This document shows, in pieces, positions 33,937 through 41,940 of a stretch of 41,940 nt of DNA (the first letter of the stretch is position 1; each line of letters begins with the position of its first letter). Made by a program: the position numbers and the translations under genes. The notes beneath the pieces were generated by a model, which saw only the letters and a list, made by a program, of their open reading frames with translations, did no database searches and was not told where the DNA came from. The DNA is from Acidobacteriota bacterium. GTDB lineage: Bacteria > Acidobacteriota > Terriglobia > Terriglobales > Acidobacteriaceae. The DNA is taken from assembly GCA_021778315.1 (NCBI GenBank), contig JAJYCQ010000014.1:1-41940 (forward strand). Direction: 5' to 3'.

Positions 33937-35574
33937 CTACTTCGTAGTCATCGCCATCTGTTGTTGATATTCCTCATACGGCCCCTTGTGGTCCGTGATG
34001 TGGAAGTTGTTCGGCCCGCCCTCGAAGTGCCAGATCCGCGTCCCAGCCTCCTCGATCAAATCCTGATCATGCGTCACCAGGAACACCGTTCCCTCATACT
34101 TCTGGATCGCCTGGTTCAGCGCATTAATGCTCTCCAGATCCAAATGGTTCGTAGGCTCATCGAGCACCAGCACATTGGGTTTCTGCAGCATAATCTTGCA
34201 GAACAGCAGCCGCGCAGCCTCACCGCCCGAGAGCGCATCGGTCTTCTTCAGACCCTCTTCACCCTTGAACAGCATCTGCCCCAGGATCCCGCGAATGTCT
34301 TCCTTCACAGCCTTTGGATCATACTGGTGCAGCCAATCCTGCGCCGTCATTCCCATCTGGATCGAACCCTTGTGGTCTTGCGCAAAGTATCCAATCGACA
34401 CCTCGTGCCCCCACTTCACCGATCCGGAATCAATCGAGACATCCTTCTCCTCAACTCCCGGCCCGTTTGCCAGCAACGCCTTCAGCAGCGTCGTCTTCCC
34501 CTGTCCGTTGCGGCCAATCAGCACCACCTTATCTCCACGCGTAACCGACGCGGAGAAATTATTAATGACGTGCTCCGTTTTGCCATTGGGCTGCGTATAG
34601 CTCTTATTCACGCCCTCAAACTCAAGCACCGTCTTGCCCGAAGGCCGCTCCATCTTGAACGCAATAAACGGCCGCGCAATGTTCGACCGCGCCAGCTCGC
34701 TCGTCGCCAGCCGCTCCACTTCCTTCTTACGTGAGTTCACCTGCGAGCTGCGAGTACCCGCCGAAAACCTCGCAATAAAATCATTCAGCTGCGCAATCTT
34801 CTTCTCCCGCTGCTCGTTCTGGCTCTCAATGCGAGTGCGAACCGAAGTCTTCTGCAGCACCATATCGTCATAGCCGCCGTTGTACGTAATGATCGTCTCG
34901 TAGTCGATGTCCGCAATATGCGTGCAAACATTATTCAGAAAATGCCGATCATGCGAGATCGTAATCACCGTACCGTCGTAGCGAATCAAAAAGTCCTGCA
35001 GCCAGTGAATCGACTCGAGATCAAGATAGTTCGTAGGCTCATCCAGCAGCAGCGCCTGCGGGTTTCCAAACAGCGCCTGCGCCAGCAGCACGCGAACCTT
35101 TTGCCCACCCTGCAGCTCACTCATCTTGCGCTCGTGCAGCTCATCCGGAATATCCAGCCCTTGCAGCAGCACAGCTGCATTTGCCTCGGCCTCGTAGCCG
35201 TCCTCATCCCCGACAATGCCCTCGAGCTCGCCCAGCCGCGACCCATCCTCATCGGTCATCTCGGCCTTGTTGTAGATTACCTCGCGCTCTTCCATCGCCG
35301 CCCACAGCGCCTTGTTGCCCATAATCACCGTATCAACCACCCGATACGCATCGAACTCGTACTGGTCCTGCTTCAGCACGCCAAACTTCCGCGGCCTCAC
35401 CACAGAGCCCTTCTGGGCGTCGATCTCCCCAGTGAGCACCTTCATAAACGTAGACTTACCCGCGCCGTTCGGCCCGGTCAGGCCGTACCGACGGCCGGTC
35501 GTGAACGTCACAGAGACGTCCTCAAAGAGCAGCTTCGCGCCATAGCGCATCGTGACATTAGAGACAGAAATCAT
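33937..35574 (-). CDS. ybiT: ABC-F ATPase, YbiT type
   Basis: A soluble ABC-F protein with two ATPase domains, thought to act on the ribosome. Both Walker A motifs (GPNGAGKST, GRNGQGKTT), signature motifs (SELQGGQKV, LSGGEAARL) and Walker B (LLLDEPTNYLDLES, LVLDEPTNHLDLES) are present, with the P-site tRNA-interaction linker between (KTSVRTRIESQNEQREKK). The linker and N-terminus (MISVSNVTMRYGAKLLFEDV) match YbiT better than EttA or Uup. The in-frame TTG/GTG lead up to 35622 is rejected in favour of ATG 35574. It is divergent from the zinc-ribbon membrane protein gene. Confidence 0.93.
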   Translation of the reverse strand: MISVSNVTMRYGAKLLFEDVSVTFTTGRRYGLTGPNGAGKSTFMKVLTGEIDAQKGSVVRPRKFGVLKQDQYEFDAYRVVDTVIMGNKALWAAMEEREVIYNKAEMTDEDGSRLGELEGIVGDEDGYEAEANAAVLLQGLDIPDELHERKMSELQGGQKVRVLLAQALFGNPQALLLDEPTNYLDLESIHWLQDFLIRYDGTVITISHDRHFLNNVCTHIADIDYETIITYNGGYDDMVLQKTSVRTRIESQNEQREKKIAQLNDFIARFSAGTRSSQVNSRKKEVERLATSELARSNIARPFIAFKMERPSGKTVLEFEGVNKSYTQPNGKTEHVINNFSASVTRGDKVVLIGRNGQGKTTLLKALLANGPGVEEKDVSIDSGSVKWGHEVSIGYFAQDHKGSIQMGMTAQDWLHQYDPKAVKEDIRGILGQMLFKGEEGLKKTDALSGGEAARLLFCKIMLQKPNVLVLDEPTNHLDLESINALNQAIQKYEGTVFLVTHDQDLIEEAGTRIWHFEGGPNNFHITDHKGPYEEYQQQMAMTTK

Positions 35575-35644
35575 CACTACTATTTTCTCACGGCAAGCGC
35601 CAAAACCGTCAGGTTGGCTCATTTTCTGCTAACCTTCGCTCACC

Positions 35645-36283
35645 ATGCCCTTGAACGGCCTCAACTTCCAGCGAGCGGAATACGGCACCGACCCCATCCC
35701 CCTCGACCACTGCGCCTTCTGCGGAAGAGGCATCGCCGCAGAGTTCTACCGCACCAACGGCGACCTAACCTGCCCCATCTGCGCCGACCACCTCCGCAGC
35801 GTCCTCCCCACCGACACGCGCGCCACCTTCTGGAGCAGCCTCCGCCTCGGCACTATCGCCGCCATCGCCACCAGCCTCCTCTACCTTCTCCTCTTTCGCC
35901 TCCTGATCGATCACGGCATGGGCCTCGGTACCGCCTTCGGAGCCATCGGAGTCGGCTACGTCATCGGCCGCGCTATGCAATCCGCAGGCCCCGGCGCAAG
36001 AGGCCGCCGCTATCAATTCACCGCCGCCGCTCTCACCTACGCCGCCATCACTGTCGCCCTCATGGCAGCCATGTTCGGCGCCGCCGGACTCCCCACATGG
36101 ACCTACTTCCTCTTTCCCCTCGGCCCTCTCTTCCTGCTCTTCGTCGGCCAGGCCAAGCTCGCTCTCTTCCTCCTTTTCTTTGCCGGAATCGGCATTCGCT
36201 GGGCATGGATGCTGCTAGCGCCTCACGCGGTCAAAATAACCGGCCCCGAGACCCTCCCCAGTTCAAATGCACCAACCCTGTAG
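35645..36283 (+). CDS. Zinc-ribbon membrane protein of unknown function
   Basis: A 212-residue protein with an N-terminal treble-clef-like pair (CAFCGRG at 23-29 and CPICADH at 43-49), then about four membrane helices (70-90, 95-110, 125-145, 150-190). The layout of a cytoplasmic zinc knuckle before membrane spans is common in uncharacterised Acidobacteria proteins. No enzyme motif is visible. Possible role: sensing or assembly at the membrane. Confidence 0.78.
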   Translation: MPLNGLNFQRAEYGTDPIPLDHCAFCGRGIAAEFYRTNGDLTCPICADHLRSVLPTDTRATFWSSLRLGTIAAIATSLLYLLLFRLLIDHGMGLGTAFGAIGVGYVIGRAMQSAGPGARGRRYQFTAAALTYAAITVALMAAMFGAAGLPTWTYFLFPLGPLFLLFVGQAKLALFLLFFAGIGIRWAWMLLAPHAVKITGPETLPSSNAPTL

Positions 36284-36332
36284 CATTCCCGCAAATTTAT
36301 CCAACGAATTTCGCTGAATCCTGTCTTTTCTC

Positions 36333-36362
36333 TTGACAGGAAACCCTCTGTGCTCGTATTTA
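36333..36362 (+). promoter_or_regulatory. Predicted arsR-type gene promoter
   Basis: TTGACA (36333-36338) and TATTTA (36357-36362) are 18 bases apart. Transcription would start near 36369, right at the palindromic operator. Confidence 0.6.
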
Positions 36363-36369
36363 ATCTGCA

Positions 36370-36381
36370 GGTTATATAACC
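36370..36381. promoter_or_regulatory. Operator-like palindrome GGTTATATAACC
   Basis: A perfect 12-bp palindrome sits at the predicted transcription start and 17 bases ahead of the ArsR-family start codon. Half-sites of this kind are usual for ArsR/SmtB repressors, so autorepression is likely. Confidence 0.65.
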
Positions 36382-36397
36382 AACAGGTTTATTACGC

Positions 36398-36787
36398 ATG
36401 CAAGATTCCATCAGCTCCACATTCTCCGCTCTCGCCGACCCCACACGCCGCGCCATCCTCGCTCGTTTAGCTCTCGGCGAAACCTCCGTCACCGAACTCG
36501 CCGAGCCCTTCGAAATCAGCATGCCCGCGGTCTCCAAGCACCTTCGCGTCCTCGAACAGGCAGGCCTCATCTCCCGCGGTCGCGAGGCCCAGTGGCGACC
36601 CTGCAAGCTCAACCCCGAACCACTCCACAAGGCCGCGAACTGGCTCGAGGAGTACCGCAAGTTCTGGGAGCAACGCTTCGACCGCCTCGACTCCTACCTC
36701 CAAACCCTCCAGGCCGAACAACCCACCGAAAAGCCGCACAAGAAGAAAAAGAAAAAGGAGAAGCATCATGGCAAGCATAAAAAGTAG
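36398..36787 (+). CDS. ArsR-family repressor, SRPBCC-associated type
   Basis: A 129-residue winged-HTH regulator (ISSTFSALADPTRRAILARLALGETSVTELAEPFEISMPAVSKHLRVLEQAGLISRGREAQ in sections). No metal-binding ELCVCDL motif is present, so it belongs to the metal-independent type commonly paired with SRPBCC/AHSA1 proteins. The C-terminal tail is unusually lysine-rich (HKKKKKKEKHHGKHKK). Its end overlaps the start of the SRPBCC gene by 20 bases, and the GGAG for that gene is inside its coding part. Confidence 0.92.
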   Translation: MQDSISSTFSALADPTRRAILARLALGETSVTELAEPFEISMPAVSKHLRVLEQAGLISRGREAQWRPCKLNPEPLHKAANWLEEYRKFWEQRFDRLDSYLQTLQAEQPTEKPHKKKKKKEKHHGKHKK

Positions 36788-37262
36788 CGTCTTAGACAAT
36801 GCCACTGATCGCGAGATCCTTGTGACAAGGGTGTTCACCGCGCCGCGTGCGAAGGTCTGGCTGCATGGGTCGATCCCTGGCAGATCACCCAGTGGTGGGG
36901 ACCCCAGGGCTTCACCACCACCATGACCGAGACGGATCCGCGGCCCGGCGGCCGATGGTGCCTGGTCATGCACGGCCCCGACGGCACCCGCTACCCCAAC
37001 GATTTCGTGTACACCGAACTGCTTCCGCAGCAGCGACTCGCCTATCGCCTCAGCGGCGGCAAAGAGGGTGCGCCGCTCGAACACTTCGAGACCATCGCCA
37101 CCTTCGAAGATGAGGCGGATGGCAACCGCGTCACCATCCGCACCGTATTCGACTCACCCGAGTCACGCGACCGCAACCTTCTGGTCGCCACTCTTCGGCA
37201 TGTTCAAAGACCGCTTCGGAGTAGGTCGGATGCTAAGCATTCCAGGCCCCCAGCCCAGCTAA
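36768..37262 (+). pseudogene. SRPBCC/AHSA1-domain gene with frameshifts
   Basis: The ATG at 36768 (GGAG eight bases ahead) begins MASIKSSVLDNATDREILVTRVFTAP in frame. After KVW (near 36860) the family sequence continues one frame off as AWVDPWQITQWWGPQGFTT and TETDPRPGGRWCLVMHGPDG. One base is missing. Near 37180 the sequence may shift back, since LFGMFKDRFGVGRMLSIPG then ends at a stop that gives the usual family length of about 165 codons. The original frame hits a stop at about 36923. Intact SRPBCC proteins of this group bind small hydrophobic ligands or act as stress-linked partners of the ArsR repressor. A sequencing error is possible, though no homopolymer lies at the first shift. Confidence 0.75.
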
Positions 37263-37273
37263 CAGCCTCGCCA

Positions 37274-37313
37274 CGCAGCGATAGACAGCACCAGCACGCG
37301 GTCTATCGCTGCG
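37274..37313. terminator. Terminator-like hairpin between SRPBCC and glucoamylase genes
   Basis: A perfect 13-bp stem (CGCAGCGATAGAC / GTCTATCGCTGCG) with a 14-base loop lies in the 59-base gap between convergent genes. No T-tract follows, so it may serve both directions weakly. Confidence 0.6.
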
Positions 37314-37321
37314 CCTTCGCG

Positions 37322-39790
37322 CTACGTTCTCGGCTTGTCCGCAGCAGAAGTCTGCATCGGATTTTCCGCGTGAATCTCAACCGTGCAATTATGTCCAAGC
37401 CAGCGATTTTCCTCTGGCCAATACAGGGTGAACACGATCGCTCCCGTCCGCTTCAAGCCAATCGGAATATCCACGAAACAACCCATGCGTCCCACCATCC
37501 GAGCCTCAACTTCTCCTTTGGTCGCCCATTGATCGAACGTGTACGTCACCGTAAATCGGTTCGCATCCATAATGCGAAGCGAGCTCCCCTGCACGACCAC
37601 GGTAATCGGCCGACTAACCTGGTATATCGCAAGATGACTGCGAAACGTTCGCTTATCTCTCGCGACGGCATAGCGTTTCTCCACCACCGAGATGCGATCG
37701 AAGACCCTGCCATCGGCGACCGAGCGAAGTAGTTTCAAGTACTCCGCATGTGCCCACACCAGCGGTTGCGCCGACCCCGCCGAGCGCCCAAAGTACATCC
37801 CCTCCGACGGCAGATCCGCATAGTCCCAAATCTGTTCCGGAAGCATCCCTCCAACCGAACTGAACCGCTCCAGCGCCGTAATGTAATGCGTCACGTCATT
37901 CCCCGCTGCGAGTTCATAGTGCGCTCGCTCGCCCGTAAGAATCGGCCACGCACGGCCCTGTCCCCATCCCATATACGGTCCGCCGTCTTTGCGCTGCCCA
38001 TAGCCATCGTGGTTGTAGCGCCTCCACGACGGCCCATACGGCGTCTCGATCTTCAGCGTCGCGTCCACCACTTTCAACGAGTCCACAATCAGCGGATCGT
38101 CCGCGCGCCGCACGCCATAGCGAACCAGTTCGAGGAATCCGGGATCAATCACCTCGCGCGCCTCATAGACATACTTCTCATCCGGTGCCCGATTCGCAAT
38201 CAGCACCATCCCCGGAGGGACCTGATCGTTGTGGAACGATTCACCCAGTGCTGGCGGGCGTATCCGCATATAGTGGTATGGGACATCAGGGTGTAGCACG
38301 CCATTCGTCGTCGTCGTCCATCGATCCATGCGGTCTTCGATCCAGTCCGCATACTCTTCAAGAAATGTGCCCACCTCATTCGATCCGTGATCGCGCAAAA
38401 TGTCCGCGGCGCACACCAGCGCCGAGATCACGACCGCGAGTGTCGAAGGAGAATACCCCGCATTTTCTTCCCAACGCTCCTGCTGCGTCAGCGGAGCATA
38501 GCGCACCAGAAATGAAGACGCCGCCGAAACAAACGACGTGATATCGAAGTTGCCTAGTCCATCGACCTTCCACAATCGCCACGCCAGAATAATCGGAAAC
38601 GCAACCTCATCCAACTGAATTCCCGACCAGTACGGAGTTCCATCAATCCAGAAATTCTGCGCGAACCCTCCATCGGGATGTTGCGTGCATGCCAGATACA
38701 CCAGCGCACGCAGCGCTGTTTCCGTGCGTCCGCACGCCAGCAGCGCCGTCGCCGACTGCACCATATCGCGCGTCCACACCAGGTGGTATCCACCCAGGTC
38801 GTCATCCGATTTCGAAGCTCCCCACGGGATCGACGCCGACGCAATGAACGCTCCAGCATACGTCTTATCCTCATGCGCCAGAATCACCGCATGAGACACC
38901 CGCATCAGCTTGCCATCGTCCGTCGAAACATCCGCCAGCGGTGCCGGTGGCATCGCCCGATGCCACTGCTCGATGAATCGATCACGATGTTCCACATACG
39001 GAGTCGCCAGCGTCTGCATCATGCCCGCTAGCGCCGCATGGTGGCCATCCCCCAGCGAAATCGCGATCGTGAACTCGTGATACTTCGCGACGTCAATCTC
39101 ACCCATCAGCGCAATATTTCCATCCAGCGCCTGCCCAAAATTCCACTCCATCCGCATGTGCGCCGAGAGGTCCTGGTACCCATCGCTCGTTCCGATATAC
39201 CCGCAACTGGAGCGGGAAAACCCGCAGTCCGCACCAAACGCCAGCGAAACATTATTCTTCCACGCCAGGATGCAGCGATCCCCCGCAATGTCCAGCGACC
39301 GAGCCGAGTTCCCCGCACCTCCGCCGTCCAGATGCGGTGCCAGCAGCGCATAACACTTCAGCCGCGACAGAATCGCCTCGTCCCCTTCAATCTTCACGTT
39401 CATCAGAACCACCGGATGATGAGGGTCCGTGATGAACTCCTTCGTCACCTTGTATCGCCCGCCTATATCCCGAGCCACCACGCGCACCGCCAGCGCATTC
39501 TCATCGATGTAGTGGAAGTCATATTCCAGATCGCGTTTATCTTCATGAAAAAATGTCTCCTCGTCCGTAAACAGGAGTTCCATATCGCGAGTCTGCGGGT
39601 GGTCGATCGTCGGGTAATAGATCTCGTTCAGCGTCCCATGCGACGCCGTGAACCAGATCCGGCTCGAAGACGCGTAGGCCGTGCTGACCGTATCTTTTTT
39701 GCTCGAAGTCCAGCGGGGTTCGAGCCCAGGAGAGCCAAAGGCCGGCCCATCGTCATCCAGCCAACGGTAATTTTCAGTCAAAACGCTCAT
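37322..39790 (-). CDS. Glucoamylase/glucodextranase-type GH15
   Basis: An 822-residue enzyme that releases glucose from alpha-glucans. It has an N-terminal beta-sandwich (about 1-270, SRIWFTASHGTLNEIYYPTIDHPQTRDMELLFTD in sections) and an (alpha/alpha)6 catalytic barrel. The barrel contains GGYHLVWTRDMVQSATALL, the acid Glu in GIQLDEVAFP and the base Glu in MLPEQIWDYADLP, as in glucodextranase. No signal peptide is visible, so it may act in the cytoplasm on glycogen or maltodextrin. The start is MSVLTENYRWLDDDG at 39790; a GTG at 39817 is also in frame, and neither has a clear ribosome site. Confidence 0.93.
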   Translation of the reverse strand: MSVLTENYRWLDDDGPAFGSPGLEPRWTSSKKDTVSTAYASSSRIWFTASHGTLNEIYYPTIDHPQTRDMELLFTDEETFFHEDKRDLEYDFHYIDENALAVRVVARDIGGRYKVTKEFITDPHHPVVLMNVKIEGDEAILSRLKCYALLAPHLDGGGAGNSARSLDIAGDRCILAWKNNVSLAFGADCGFSRSSCGYIGTSDGYQDLSAHMRMEWNFGQALDGNIALMGEIDVAKYHEFTIAISLGDGHHAALAGMMQTLATPYVEHRDRFIEQWHRAMPPAPLADVSTDDGKLMRVSHAVILAHEDKTYAGAFIASASIPWGASKSDDDLGGYHLVWTRDMVQSATALLACGRTETALRALVYLACTQHPDGGFAQNFWIDGTPYWSGIQLDEVAFPIILAWRLWKVDGLGNFDITSFVSAASSFLVRYAPLTQQERWEENAGYSPSTLAVVISALVCAADILRDHGSNEVGTFLEEYADWIEDRMDRWTTTTNGVLHPDVPYHYMRIRPPALGESFHNDQVPPGMVLIANRAPDEKYVYEAREVIDPGFLELVRYGVRRADDPLIVDSLKVVDATLKIETPYGPSWRRYNHDGYGQRKDGGPYMGWGQGRAWPILTGERAHYELAAGNDVTHYITALERFSSVGGMLPEQIWDYADLPSEGMYFGRSAGSAQPLVWAHAEYLKLLRSVADGRVFDRISVVEKRYAVARDKRTFRSHLAIYQVSRPITVVVQGSSLRIMDANRFTVTYTFDQWATKGEVEARMVGRMGCFVDIPIGLKRTGAIVFTLYWPEENRWLGHNCTVEIHAENPMQTSAADKPRT

Positions 39791-39919
39791 AGTATGATTC
39801 GACCACAAAGCCGCCACGAAGGTTTCAGCGATTGAACCTGATTCCTGCAGCAGTGCTAATCTCTACCATGTCGCACCCCGCGCTCGTATGCGCGCATCCA
39901 ACTGATGTAGACCCTGTGC

Positions 39920-39937
39920 GCGGAGCCGGTGCTCCGC
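39920..39937. repeat. REP-like hairpin upstream of the SOD gene
   Basis: GCGGAGC / GCTCCGC around CGGT, within TAGACCCTGTGCGCGG...CCCCTACCTGTAG. It looks like a member of a dispersed intergenic repeat family inserted 33 bases ahead of the SOD start codon, so it would be part of the leader if the promoter lies further upstream. Confidence 0.55.
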
Positions 39938-39969
39938 CCCTACCTGTAGAACAATAAAGGAGTAATCCC

Positions 39970-40581
39970 GTGGCTTTCGAACTTCCTCCCCTTCCCTATG
40001 ACTATGCCGCCCTCGAGCCCACCATCGACGAAGCAACCATGAAACTACATCACGACAAGCATCACCAGGCCTACGTCACCAACCTCAACGGAGCCGTCGA
40101 CAAGTATCCCGACCTCGGCAGCAAGACCCCCGAACAGCTCCTCGCCGACCTCGCCAGCATCCCCGAAGATGTCCGCGCCGTGGTCCGCAACAATGGCGGT
40201 GGCCACCTCAACCACACCATGTTCTGGCAGATCATGAAGCCCAAAGGCGGAGGAGTTCCCATCGGCGACATCGGCTCCCAGATCACCGCGGACTTCGGCA
40301 GCTTTGAGGACTTCAAAAAGAAGTTCAACGAGACCACCGCCAAGCAGTTCGGCTCCGGCTGGGGCTTCCTCGTCTTCAAGGGTGGCAAGCTCGAAATCGT
40401 CACCAAGCCAAATCAGGATTCGCCTATCTCCGACGGCCTCTTCCCCATCCTCGGCAACGACGTCTGGGAGCACGCCTACTACCTCAAGTACAACAATCGC
40501 CGCCCTGACTACCTCGCCGCCTGGTGGGACGTTATCAACTGGGACGAAGTCAACAAGCGCTTCGCCCACGCCAAAAAGTAA
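39970..40581 (+). CDS. sodA: Superoxide dismutase, Fe/Mn family (Mn type likely)
   Basis: A 203-residue cytoplasmic enzyme that converts superoxide to H2O2 and O2. Metal ligands are H27 (MKLHHDKHH), H82 ([10 protein letters not shown]), D164 and H168 ([10 protein letters not shown]). The Gln in NQDSP at about 149 is typical of Mn rather than Fe enzymes. Start is GTG with a perfect AAAGGAG seven bases ahead. There is no signal peptide. A terminator-like hairpin follows. Confidence 0.96.
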   Translation: MAFELPPLPYDYAALEPTIDEATMKLHHDKHHQAYVTNLNGAVDKYPDLGSKTPEQLLADLASIPEDVRAVVRNNGGGHLNHTMFWQIMKPKGGGVPIGDIGSQITADFGSFEDFKKKFNETTAKQFGSGWGFLVFKGGKLEIVTKPNQDSPISDGLFPILGNDVWEHAYYLKYNNRRPDYLAAWWDVINWDEVNKRFAHAKK

Positions 40582-40599
40582 CTCCCAGCAACCTCTACC

Positions 40600-40625
40600 A
40601 AAGGGCCGCCCTCCAGCGGCCCTTT
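40600..40625 (+). terminator. Terminator-like hairpin behind sodA
   Basis: AAAGGGCCGC / GCGGCCCTTT forms a perfect 10-bp stem with loop CCTCCA, 18 bases after the sodA stop. The T-run is short (CTTTG), so it is a modest terminator. Confidence 0.8.
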
Positions 40626-40653
40626 GCCTTGCGCAACCCTCGCCGTAAACAGC

Positions 40654-40680
40654 AAAAAGCCCTCCGCAAAGGAGGGCTTT
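40654..40680 (-). terminator. Intrinsic terminator of typA
   Basis: On the minus strand AAAGCCCTCC / GGAGGGCTTT (10-bp stem, loop TTTGC) runs into TTTTTGC. It starts 20 bases past the typA stop. It also forms on the + strand, and so could back up the sodA terminator. Confidence 0.88.
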
Positions 40681-40700
40681 CCGTTTCAACTCAACCGCGT

Positions 40701-41940
40701 CTACTCCAGCGTGCTGCCGCTGCGAGTACCCTTGGGCCGGCGATTGACCGCCAGAATCTTCTTCCGCATGCGCAGCGACTTCGGTGTCACCTCGACCAGC
40801 TCATCGTCCGCAATAAACTCGATCGCCTGCTCCAGCGTAAGGCTCTTGAAGGGCACCAGTCGCACCGCGTCATCCGAACCCGACGCGCGCATGTTGGTGA
40901 GCTTCTTCTCACGCACACAATTCACGTCCAGATCGTTGTCGCGCGAGTGCTCGCCAATAATCATTCCCTCGTACACCTCAACACCATCGCCGAGGAACAG
41001 GATGCCGCGCTCCTGAATTCCATCCAGCGCATACAGCGTCGTCACGCCCTGGCGATCCGAAATCAGCGCTCCCGAAGGACGCTGAGGAATCTCTCCCGTA
41101 TACGGAATATATTCGCCCGCAATCGAGTTCATCACGATCGTTCCGCGAGTCTCCGTCAGCATCTCGTTACGCAGCCCGATCAGTCCGCGCGACGGAACCT
41201 TGAACTCCATCCGCACCCGTCCTGAGCCATGATTCGCCATCTTCACCATCTCGCCTTTTCTCGGTCCCAGGCGCTCGATGACGGTCCCCACAAAGTTCTC
41301 CGGAATGTCGATCGTCAACACCTCCGACGGCTCCATCAGCTGGTCGTTGATGCGCTTCGTCACAATCGTCGGCCGCGACACCATCATCTCGAAGCCTTCG
41401 CGCCGCATCATCTCGATCAGCACCGAAAGCTGCAACTCACCCCGCCCCAGCACCTTGAAATTGTCCGGAGTGCCCGTGTCTTCCACGCGAATCGAAACGT
41501 TCGTCAGCAGCTCTTTCTCCAACCGCTCCTTGATATTGCGCGACGTAACAAGCTTTCCTTCGCGTCCCGCAAACGGTCCATTGTTCACCGAGAACACGAT
41601 CGCAATCGTCGGCTCATCAATCGTGATCAGAGGCAGCGGCTTCGGATTCTCCAGCGCACAAAAGCTCTCACCAATCGTGATCCCCGGAATGCCGGCGACA
41701 GCAATAATGTCGCCCACCTCCGTCACCTCCGTGTCTGTTCTCTTCAGTCCGTTGAACGTGAACAGCTTCGTCACCTTCACCGTCTGCAACGATCCGTCGA
41801 CGCGAGAAAGATTGACCTCCTGGCCAATCCGCAGCGTTCCATTGAACACCCGACAGATCGCCAGGCGTCCCAGATAATCCGAGTAGTCCAGATTCGTCAC
41901 CAGCACCTGGAGGTCTCCATCCGGAGTCCCCGTTGCCGCG
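40701..41940 (-). CDS. typA: TypA/BipA ribosome-associated GTPase, C-terminal part
   Basis: The gene runs off the right edge; 413 residues are visible, after the GTPase domain. Seen are domain II (QVLVTNLDYSDYLGRLAICRVFNGTLRIGQ in sections), the EF-G-like domains III/V (FSVNNGPFAGREGKLVTSR, GRGELQLSVLIEMMRREGFEMMVSRP), and the TypA-specific C-terminal domain (GMIIGEHSRDNDLDVNCVREKKLTNMRASGSDDAV, LEQAIEFIADDELVEVTP). TypA acts on ribosome assembly and stress or cold adaptation. The 3' end is closed by an intrinsic terminator. Confidence 0.96.
   Translation of the reverse strand, partial: AATGTPDGDLQVLVTNLDYSDYLGRLAICRVFNGTLRIGQEVNLSRVDGSLQTVKVTKLFTFNGLKRTDTEVTEVGDIIAVAGIPGITIGESFCALENPKPLPLITIDEPTIAIVFSVNNGPFAGREGKLVTSRNIKERLEKELLTNVSIRVEDTGTPDNFKVLGRGELQLSVLIEMMRREGFEMMVSRPTIVTKRINDQLMEPSEVLTIDIPENFVGTVIERLGPRKGEMVKMANHGSGRVRMEFKVPSRGLIGLRNEMLTETRGTIVMNSIAGEYIPYTGEIPQRPSGALISDRQGVTTLYALDGIQERGILFLGDGVEVYEGMIIGEHSRDNDLDVNCVREKKLTNMRASGSDDAVRLVPFKSLTLEQAIEFIADDELVEVTPKSLRMRKKILAVNRRPKGTRSGSTLE

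Noticed and set aside
39868..39957. A 29-codon ORF ahead of sodA that ends just before its ribosome site, like a leader peptide
   Set aside because: Half of it is made of the REP-like hairpin, it has no ribosome site of its own, and its residues show no regulatory pattern.

Overview
The window is a chromosomal stretch of a high-GC soil-type bacterium, most likely a member of the Acidobacteriota (Acidobacteriaceae / Terriglobia, Granulicella-, Terriglobus- or Edaphobacter-like). This is inferred from the mix of secreted glycoside hydrolases, the very C-rich codon use, and the intergenic hairpin repeats; no 16S gene is present to prove it. There are about 32 protein genes, one broken gene, no tRNA or rRNA genes, no CRISPR array, and no integrase or transposase. 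Genes are cut at both edges: a nickel/cobalt permease on the left and typA/bipA on the right.

Layout. 0-5 kb: end of a NiCoT permease, a repeat-rich spacer, a secreted two-module VOC protein, an aldo/keto reductase of the YghZ type, and a TAT-exported GH9 glucanase. 5-11.3 kb: hemL and purM back to back, a FitAB/VapBC-type toxin-antitoxin pair wedged behind purM, a zinc-ribbon M50 membrane protease, a secreted alpha/beta hydrolase, and an old-yellow-enzyme reductase. 11.3-15 kb: a TetR repressor divergent from a small membrane protein, with two near-identical palindromic operators between them, then a MerR-type regulator coupled to murJ by an ATGA overlap. 15-21.5 kb: a C45/phospholipase-B-like hydrolase, a transglutaminase-like protein, an MFS transporter, a tandem cyclophilin and metK. 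This block has a more balanced codon use than its surroundings. 21.5-28.6 kb: a large secreted phosphoesterase with four Ig-like repeats, a GH29 fucosidase, a MaoC/hotdog/SDR fusion and a small secreted protein. 28.7-33.5 kb: a DNA methyltransferase fused to an Mrr-like nuclease-fold domain, a small conserved-looking ORF, Ada and an HtrA-type protease. 33.5-42 kb: a DUF2237 protein, the ABC-F protein YbiT, a zinc-ribbon membrane protein, an ArsR repressor with a frameshifted SRPBCC partner, a GH15 glucoamylase, Mn-superoxide dismutase and typA.

How the genes work together. Most are single-gene units, often convergent or divergent, with few true operons. Clear functional pairs are toxin/antitoxin, TetR/membrane protein, MerR/murJ, and ArsR/SRPBCC. 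The secreted GH9, GH29 and GH15-type enzymes, together with the hydrolase, phosphoesterase and C45 proteins, point to a polymer-degrading heterotroph.

The most interesting signals are: (1) the methyltransferase-nuclease fusion, whose central target-recognition segment has foreign-looking codon use, as if the recognition domain had been swapped; (2) a long structured leader of metK with an upstream array of three 20-bp repeats, which I cannot assign to a SAM riboswitch class I know; (3) twin 18-bp palindromes controlling the TetR/membrane-protein pair; and (4) a strong strand-dependent codon asymmetry (C-ending codons on + genes, G-ending on - genes) that fades between 15 and 21.5 kb. All assignments are by reading alone; no database search was run.
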